A stretch of DNA of 64,000 bases from Amborella trichopoda (Eukaryota > Streptophyta > Magnoliopsida > Amborellales > Amborellaceae): positions 667,570-731,569 of the forward strand of contig NW_006498246.1 of assembly GCF_000471905.2 (NCBI RefSeq), written 5' to 3'. Below the pieces are notes generated by a model. It made no database searches, was not told the DNA's origin, and saw only the letters and a list, made by a program, of their open reading frames with translations. This document shows, one piece after another, positions 57,133 to 64,000 of the stretch (within the stretch, counting starts at the first letter, position 1; each line of letters opens with the position of its first letter). Both the position numbers and the translations under genes were made by a program.

Positions 57133-57486
57133 TTATGGGACTGCATATATCTTGTAGATGATTTCTAAAATGTCAGAGGCTCTTTGAGCTTTCGTGAAGG
57201 GTTTCTCTAACAATTTTCCTTGCACACATGATTCATATACTTTTGATAAGTCACCCTTATAGCTTTTTAGTCGACCATCTTTCTTTAATCTCTCCATTCT
57301 CTTATTGTTTATGTGCCCTAATCTTATATGCCATAAGTAAGCATCATTCTCACATTCAGGGGACGAGACATAAGCCATTGGATTCTTTATTTCAATTTCA
57401 AATAAACCATTCTTTAGCATACCGGCCATAACAACTTCCCCTCGAGTCTTAACTGTTACCTTATCAGCAGCAAAAAATGGTGACAT
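57133..57486 (-). pseudogene. Copia pre-integrase region
   Basis: AYLWHIRLGHINNKRMERL is the conserved LWHxRLGHxx block of the gag_pre-integrase domain. It is followed by a CVQGK segment, where the integrase zinc finger would end (CxxGK). The upstream sequence to 57737 contains shifted remnants of the protease. Confidence 0.8.
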
Positions 57487-58065
57487 AGTCAGCCTTTGCT
57501 AATTTTGGAACTGAGACCAAACACTTCCTCATTTTAGGGGCATAAAGTGTTTGTTTCAGGACCATTATTCGCCCATTTTTCAGATCCATAACATAATCCC
57601 CAAAGCCCAGATCTCAGTCTTTTGGTTCCCACCCATGTATATGAATTGCTCACCGGGGTCCATGGGTTGGAAATTACGGTATCCTTCCTTGGTGTGTCAA
57701 ACACATTGGTAGTAGCACTCAAGTCACGTAGCACCAAGTAGCACCCTTGGGATCAGCTAGCATAGTCTCAAACACATCACAAGCGTGTTCTCTAGTCCCT
57801 TCGACATTATTACTTTTGGCTTTACAAAATCTAGCTGTGTCCCACCTAACCACACTTATAGCACTCTCTCTTTTCTCTTGGCTATTTAGTTTCCAGTTCC
57901 CTCTCTCCCTTTTTGTTATTCTTAGTTTTCTTTTTCATGTGGCTGAAATTTCCTTTGCCCTTACCTTTTTTCTTAAAATTATGTGCATTAGGCTTAAAGT
58001 TAGCCATATGCACCGCATCTCGGGGTGCGGGTGCATCACACATGCTTTTCCTTTCTTCCTCGACT

Positions 58066-58272
58066 TTAAGGAGGATAAAAAAGCGCTTCTAACTTGGGAG
58101 TATGCTTTCGAGTAGAGAGAGATGACATAAACACCTCGCAAGAAGTTGGAAGAGTGTTCAAATGGTGACAAATGCTCATAGGCTCAGGGGGCTTCATGTT
58201 GATTGCTTCGAGCTCACGAACTAGGGCACGAAACATGTGCACATGCTCCACAATCTTGACTCCTTTCGCCAT
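58066..58272 (-). pseudogene. Copia gag fragment
   Basis: The frame reads EHVHMFRALVRELEAINMKP, LNTLPTSCEVFMSSLS, similar to the copia Gag (UBN2-type) LxxLPxSYexfv segment. A further gag piece lies at 58361-58564. The zinc knuckle expected around 57850 is not intact. Confidence 0.65.
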
Positions 58273-58712
58273 CTTCGATCGTGGTACTTCTTTAAAACAA
58301 GGGTTTACTTGACTAAAGAAGGATCAACAATTTCCTTCTCTAGTTTCTCATGGATTGCTTTTACAGTCTTGAAGTTCTTTTATTTCGATGCGTAGGAGTC
58401 ATGCATCGAAACAAGTATATGCTTAGCAAGCATATTCTTCCGCTCCCACTGTGCATAATCTTTTTTACATGCTGCCTTTCATAAGCATTCCCTCTTAGAA
58501 CCGGTGGGGGGTCATGGATAATAAGCATTTTGTGGAGATTTTCCTCATAGAGGACATATCCCACTTTATGATTCTAAGAAGTGTAATTGCTCCCATCAAA
58601 TCTTTCCTATTTCAAGAGTTCGGCCATAAAACTCTTTTGCGACCATGACTCATGAATCAAATTACAACAACAGTAATAAAATAAAAATAAAAAACGGCAG
58701 CAATAGGTCCTA

Positions 58713-58724
58713 GCTCTAATACCA
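58713..58724 (-). other. Copia primer binding site
   Basis: The minus strand reads TGGTATTAGAGC one base after the 5' LTR end (TTTCA). It is the same 12-mer as in the non-coding LTR element at 30513. Confidence 0.8.
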
Positions 58725-59113
58725 ATGAAAGGTGGATTATGAGACTGGGCAAGTCAATATCGATCAAAATTTACCTTTTCTTTAGTATTGCTACGCGAAT
58801 CACGCACAAGTATCTAATACAATATGCGAGACAAATAAAACACCAAAAATTCGGTTGCCATTAAAACAAAAATACATTCATGGTACAGATATGAAAATAA
58901 AGATTCAATGTAATCATAAGAGCATAAAATAAGAGAATACCTTTATACGTTATCTCAGGTCACCCTTAAGGACCACCTGATACTGGGTTTCCTCTGCCAA
59001 TGACATTCATGATCTTGGTTCAAGATCTCATCTCATCACTTGGGAAGCCTAAGTAAAACCAACAAAGAGTATAACATGGGAGACTTAGAGAGTGGCATTC
59101 CCCTCCTCGAGGC

Positions 59114-59114
<1 letters not shown>

Positions 59115-59172
<58 letters not shown>
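59115..59172. repeat. (GT)n(GA)n microsatellite in the right copia LTR
   Basis: A (GT)n then (GA)n tract. The GA repeat reappears just after the N gap at 59430-59445. Confidence 0.9.
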
Positions 59173-59175
<3 letters not shown>

Positions 59176-59260
59176 CGACCGACCCACCAGTACGTACTTA
59201 AGTTTATAATAAGTAAAGTAAGGTACGTAGGTACGTTTACGGTTAGGGTTTACGTTCGTT

Positions 59261-59429
59261 NNNNNNNNNNNNNNNNNNNNNNNNNNNNNNNNNNNNNNNN
59301 NNNNNNNNNNNNNNNNNNNNNNNNNNNNNNNNNNNNNNNNNNNNNNNNNNNNNNNNNNNNNNNNNNNNNNNNNNNNNNNNNNNNNNNNNNNNNNNNNNNN
59401 NNNNNNNNNNNNNNNNNNNNNNNNNNNNN
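59261..59429. other. Assembly gap (169 N) in the right copia LTR
   Basis: A run of N between two GA tracts. The 70 bases before it (TACGTA-rich) have no counterpart in the left LTR. Confidence 0.99.
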
Positions 59430-60813
59430 GAGAGAGAGAGAGAGAATGAGCCCCACCCATAGCTAGTTTATATATAATAAAGGCTAGGGATTCTAGGGTT
59501 TAGGCTTTTGTCATCTTTGTGAGACTTAATGTTGACGTTTGATCTTGGGGACCTGTGGGGTGAAGAGATCTCATCCATTCATCCCTTAGATCAGCCATCA
59601 TGATTAGAGGGATGAGGTTGAACCATTATCCCTCAGTTTCCATGATTTCATTCCCATCAATTAGAAAGTAATAAATCAATCACAATTAAATCCTTACACC
59701 TTCTTGTTTTGAAATCAGTCACTATTAATTTCTTACATATTCCGATTTTGAAATCAATCAAAATATCTACGCCAAAGGTTCCCTAAATTATCAAGTCAAC
59801 ATATGGCATAATTCGCATCTTTCAATTTAAGAAAGTTTAGAGGAGGTGGGGACACCACCCATAGGATGGCCATGTGGGCCCCACGCGTCATAGTATGGTG
59901 GGCCCATGTACCCCAATGGACCTCCAAATACTTTAAACATAATTCCAGATAATAAAATAATTTTGTAAAATATCTAAATATTTTATTTTTCTCTCAGATT
60001 AGAATAAATCCAGAAAATTGATTTTTTCCTTAGTTAAAATCATTTCTTAATAACATAAAATACCTAGAGCGGTCTAAAAATTCATTTTAATTGTCTGAAA
60101 AATAATTAAAACATATTTAAGCATATCTAAGAGGATTTGATGGGAATTGGATCCATAGAGTTAGGATTAGGACAAATATACTGAGGACTCCATCCTCTCT
60201 TGAGACCGTATCTCACTGCACCTCAAACTGACCCAATAGTTCTTATGACTCACAACCACTCGGGGTTTATGATTGGACTATCAATCAGTAAATAGAGTGA
60301 AGGAGATATGATTCTAGACCATGGATTCTAGGTCCCTCTCTGAGGACGAGTCCATGCTCCATTTCTGCAGTATGCTCCAGGGGTCCTTCCAACACAGTCC
60401 AATGTTGCAGGGAGTTATCTCTTCTGCACATTTATATGTCACACACCCTTATTTAAAAGGGCCACTTTTCGGACTGCGATCTAGTGTACATGCCATGTAA
60501 TGGTAATGATGGGGATTTAGGCCCTTGTCGTCTCATGCCCTCCATCACACACTGGGGTCAAATCAATGGCCCCTGGCCAACTGTCCTAGGCACATTTCCG
60601 ACCTCATCAAGGGATAACCCTACATCGAACACCTTTATTGGTTGTGTTCACACAATGCCCAAGACTACGGGATTTTAGACATTGCACTGAGGCATAGCTA
60701 GTCAGAGCTCAGGTGTGTTCAGGCATTAGAAATGCCTCACAGTCCAAAATATATTGTTATATACAATCAATACATGCTCTCATAAGGCCTTTAAATGGCC
60801 ACATAACCCCACA

Positions 60814-62100
60814 TATTCCCACATGTAATAAGAGCGCCCAAGATACTCTGTTGTTGTAGAGGTAGGCTGTCTTAATATTTATTAGTGGGCTAGGAAGCAG
60901 GCATCTAGACCTGCGTGCTTGTGATATTTTTTGGTGAAGTATATGATGTTTACTTTACTGTGTAAAATATGAAAAATGTCATTATACAGATCTTGAGATA
61001 AATATTAGTGTACAAGTGAATATTATGTTTTGTACACAAGGCATGTTGTAGTTTTGCGATTATTCTTTGTATAATCAACAAGCTTTATTACAAAGAATAA
61101 AAGCATAGGACACCATTAGGCACGAAAATCTAGGAAAATATCTAAAGAAACCCACTCTCTTGTACAAACAAGGACTCCCTCCTCAGATCACCATTGGAAA
61201 AAGCATCTGCGTCCCCATTCATCTTCCTCAAAACGCATTAAAAAGATTCTTTCTTGAACTATAGTTGTCAATGAGAGTTAGGGATTTCTTCCTTAGGATT
61301 TTCAAATTAGCAAGGAGAATTTAGGTTTCTTCCTTAACCTTTAGGGTATTATTTGGGTGATGACAGTTTCCTCTAGTTATGAAGTGCTTGAAGACCTCTG
61401 ATTGCCACTCTCAGAGCTCATGATCGATGAATCCAATGTTTTACCACAATTATTTTGTGCATTTGAAAGAAACAGGATAAACACAATTTGAATTGTAGAA
61501 TGTGAGATGCATGAGTGGTCTTTGATGACTCAAGAAGTGGTTATGTCATGAGTTCTAGATTTGGATGAGTCCAGGGGATATACAATGTAAAACTTAATGA
61601 GTTATTAGGGATTAGTGATCCATATGATGTGGCTGGTGATAAGGAATGTCATTTGGGTACCGCCTTTTGATGGGTCACTTTGGCTTATAGCACTGATTGT
61701 GGCTCAAAGGGTAACCTGTGGCTGGGTGGTTTGTGAAGTATTATTAGAAATGTCTTAGGAAATTTTCGGATGTATTGAGGGCATTTGTGATTCCTATTTA
61801 GTGTAAGGCGTGGTGCTTCTTACTCGCCTAAGGGAATTTCTCTCATTTCTCAAGTCCAGTTATTGTGGAAGGGACTTAGTAAATGTGATAATATGGGCTA
61901 TAGGAGAAAAACAACTTCCATGGGAGAAGATCAAGCCTTAGCATCCACAAGAGAGATATCTTTTCAGCAATGATTGAAAACTAGCTGAGTATGACATGGA
62001 TTGGGTCGAGTTACTCGGACTTTTCAACCTGCCTAGTTTAGAGGAGAAGCCTTGGGAACAAGCAGAGTCTCGCTGGGTCCCTACATAGGCTCGTGTTCAT
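60814..62100. other. Intron 21 sequence, possible LINE RNase H remnant
   Basis: Mostly AT-rich and unrecognised. On the + strand at about 61640-61890, broken frames (KFSDVLRAF, SPVIVEG) loosely recall the L1 RNase H-like domain. This is too weak to call. Confidence 0.25.
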
Positions 62101-63386
62101 GGACGTCTGCATAAAGACATGGAGGAGAAGGGGTGAAAGTAATGGGCGTCCAAGAACAAGGTGGTGCAATTTAAAAAATGAGAAAATCGACTTATTTAGG
62201 GATAAATTAGTTGAAGAAGGAAATGGAACGTTGAACATGATGTCAATGTAATATAGAATGAGATGGCTGAATTTAACAAGAAAGTGGCAAAAGAAGTTTT
62301 AGGAGAATCTATAGGAAAAAGAAACTTCGATAAAGAAACTTGGTGGTAGAATGATGAGGTTTAGGAGGCCATTAACAAAAAATAATCAATAAAAGGCAGT
62401 GTAATAGAAACAATCAAAACTTAGAAGAGTATAAAAATGCTAAGAAAAATGCTAAACAAATAGTAAGTAAAGCTAAACTTAAGGCATATGATAATCTATA
62501 CAATAAATTGGGAACAAGATAAGTTGAAAAAAATATCTTCAAATTAGCAAAAATAAGAGAGAAAAAGTGTAGGTATCTAAACCATATTAAATGCATTAAG
62601 AGTGAGGATCCAAAAGTTTTGGCAAAGGATAATGAGGTCAACGAAAGGTGGAGAGTCTATTTTAAAAAATTATTAAATGATGAATAAAATGGGAACATAG
62701 TGGTTGAAGGGACTATTGATACAAGTGATGGTGGGGGTTGTCGATACATTCGTAGGATTAGGATGTCGGAAGTAAAATAAGCTTTGAAAAGGATGAACGT
62801 AGGACAGCCTTTAGGACCAAATGGTATACCGATAGAGGTTTGGAAGTGCATGGGGGAAATTGGCATTGATTGGTTGACAACGCTGTTCAACATGGTGTTG
62901 AAAACAATGAAAATGCCAGAAGAATGGAGAAAAAGTATTGTGGTACCTATTTACAAGAATAAAGGAGACATACAGAATTGTGGAAACTATTGAGGGATCA
63001 AGCTTATGAGCCATACTATGAAGCTTTGGGAAAGAGTCATTGAGCAATGACTAAGGCATAAAACGAGTGTATCTGGAAACCAATTTGGTTTTATCCTCGG
63101 AAGGTCAATAACTGAGGCTATTTTTCTACTTAGGCAACTGATTGAGAAGTTTAGGGTGAAGGGAAATGACCTCAACTTGGTCTTTATTGATCTAGAGAAA
63201 GCTTATGATAGAGTACCTTAAAATTTGATTCAGCAGGTGTTGGAAAAGAAAGGCGTCTCTAGACACTACATCGACTTGGTGAGAGATATATATGATGGAG
63301 AGGTTACTAGTGTACGAACAACTAGTGGAGACGAGTGAGTTTTCAGTGACAATAGGTCTACATCAAGGAGAAAAATAGGACCACAT
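62101..63386 (+). mobile_element. RTE-type LINE fragment (endonuclease end to RT), truncated by a copia insertion
   Basis: The + strand reads GRPRTRWCNLKNEKIDLFRD then KLVEEG (62145-62230), MNVGQPLGPNGIPIEVWKCM and [17 protein letters not shown] (62784-62993). These are followed by [34 protein letters not shown] and TIGLHQGE (about 63350). This is the RT order of plant RTE elements. It stops in the GLHQGSALSP block exactly where an LTR begins (63387), so the catalytic ADD block is not in the window. It is 5'-incomplete and contains stops. The second RTE copy (35433-41606) is in the opposite orientation. Confidence 0.82.
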
Positions 63387-64000
63387 TGTTAGGGATTGCA
63401 CTAACTGCTTGCCCCCCTTAGGATTGACATTTCTTAGATCTGTTGGTTGTCAATCTTTTTTCATTATTTTGTCCTCAATAATTTCACCATTTTGTTGTTT
63501 TGATATGTATGGACATTGGGTTCTTAATGGAATTATCTAGCTTTAAATAGAAAAGTTGTTATGATAAGTATTCTGCTGTAAATAATTTCGTTGCAATATT
63601 CTTCTCTCAGAAGTGCAAGAGAACTTTTACCACTAACCCATTAAGTTTTCATGGTATCAGAGCTCAGTGACTATCAATCAAATGCATCCTCTTTTCTTTT
63701 AATTATTTTTCCCATCTTGTTCTTTGTTTTCAGCTTTCTTTCATGGAGAACCCAAAAGGAAACCCCATAATAACTCTCAGCTGTTGGTAGCTCCATCACC
63801 CTTCTTCGATTCCCTTATAAAAAATACCCATCGTACATCTGTGAAACTTGATCGCCACCATTACCTCCCATGGAGGGGGCAGTTCTAAAGTTATTTCATG
63901 ACCATTATCTTCTTGATTATGTTGATGGTTCCTTCGAATATCCTCCAGAATATATCATCGAAGATGACGGTAATACCTCATCTATGATTAACCCAGAAAA
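63387..64000 (+). mobile_element. Ty1/copia element, 5' LTR and gag start (continues beyond window)
   Basis: The LTR is 63387-63651 (265 bp, TGTTAGGG...TTTTCA). A perfect TGGTATCAGAGC primer site follows at 63652-63663. A gag ATG lies at 63743 (MENPKGNPIITLS). The frame is broken, but TSVKLDRHHYLPWRGQF and, after a frameshift, HYLLDYVDGSFEYPPEYI are typical copia Gag N-terminal blocks (the W and the LxxxVDGS segment). The LTR is unlike those at 53084 and 58726, so this is another lineage. Confidence 0.82.
63652..63663 (+). other. tRNA-Met primer binding site
   Basis: TGGTATCAGAGC directly after the LTR end, the canonical plant copia primer site. Confidence 0.88.

Larger units (their letters stand above)
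53084..60813 (-). mobile_element. Ty1/copia LTR retrotransposon, structurally complete, decayed
   Basis: The LTRs are 53084-55019 (3') and 58726-60813 (5'). They align throughout: AAAGGTGGATTATG, GTATTGCT, AAATAAAACACCAAA, GGAATTGGATCCATAGAG and CATTTCCGACCTCATCAAGG. On the minus strand a primer site TGGTATTAGAGC (58724-58713) follows the 5' LTR, and a purine tract AGGAGAAGTGGGAGA (55034-55020) precedes the 3' LTR. The interior encodes gag, protease remnants, integrase, RT and RNase H in copia order, with several stops and frameshifts. The LTRs differ by indels, for example about 110 bp absent from the right LTR and a gap zone. It lies antisense in intron 21 of the host gene. Confidence 0.88.

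Noticed and set aside
59230..59260. GGTTAGGGTTTACG, which looks like plant telomere repeat (TTTAGGG)
   Set aside because: Only one partial unit within TACG-rich sequence. Not an array, so no telomeric or centromeric meaning.
1..64000. tRNA or rRNA genes, CRISPR arrays, bacterial operons, phage genes or organelle insertions
   Set aside because: Looked for and not seen. The periodic arrays present are minisatellites or transposon repeats without regular unique spacers.

Overview
The window is nuclear DNA of a flowering plant. It has an AT-rich background, GT-AG introns, and plant-type L1, RTE, Ty1/copia, Ty3/gypsy, hAT and Helitron-like elements. There are no operons, bacterial genes, CRISPR arrays or phage genes, and I cannot name the species. 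Three assembly gaps (runs of N) lie at 10194-10933, 42351-42370 and 59261-59429.

Only one host gene is supported. It is the N-terminal third of a HEAT-repeat protein that I recognise as the plant SGR6 (SHOOT GRAVITROPISM 6) / animal MROH1 family. It runs on the + strand from an ATG at 13059. I could join 21 exons (13059-52103, 603 codons) with consistent phase, GT-AG junctions and no stop. The coding sequence is still open at 52103, and the remaining two thirds must lie beyond the right edge. The exons are 40-159 bp, but the gene exceeds 39 kb because the introns are filled with mobile DNA: intron 4 is 12.6 kb, intron 12 is 8.6 kb, intron 11 is 5.0 kb, intron 18 is 4.4 kb and intron 21 exceeds 11.9 kb.

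Layout. 1-12.8 kb is intergenic: an L1 3' end, several non-autonomous hAT elements (three with 8-bp target duplications), a Helitron-like element, a foldback element carrying a minisatellite, and a gap inside a MITE-like repeat. 13.06-13.76 kb holds exons 1-4. Intron 4 (13.76-26.33 kb) holds an L1 fragment, a decayed hAT transposase split by a hAT MITE, and a nearly complete minus-strand L1. 26.3-29.1 kb holds exons 5-11. Intron 11 holds a non-coding LTR element with long LTRs and a 234-bp interior, plus a MITE with a perfect target duplication. Exon 12 is at 34.1 kb. Intron 12 is a three-level nest: a copia-like LTR split by an RTE element, itself split by an L1. 42.8-46.5 kb holds exons 13-18, with a foldback element carrying an L1 piece in intron 17. 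Intron 18 holds a decayed gypsy element. 50.9-52.1 kb holds exons 19-21. Intron 21 holds a MITE-like repeat, a complete but decayed copia element with ~2-kb LTRs, an RTE fragment, and a second copia element that inserted into that RTE and runs off the window.

The host gene reads intact while almost every transposon frame is broken. That contrast suggests purifying selection on the exons and neutral decay in the introns. I found no previously undescribed functional system. The most informative observations are the nested insertions, the non-autonomous element families and the structural oddities listed as findings.
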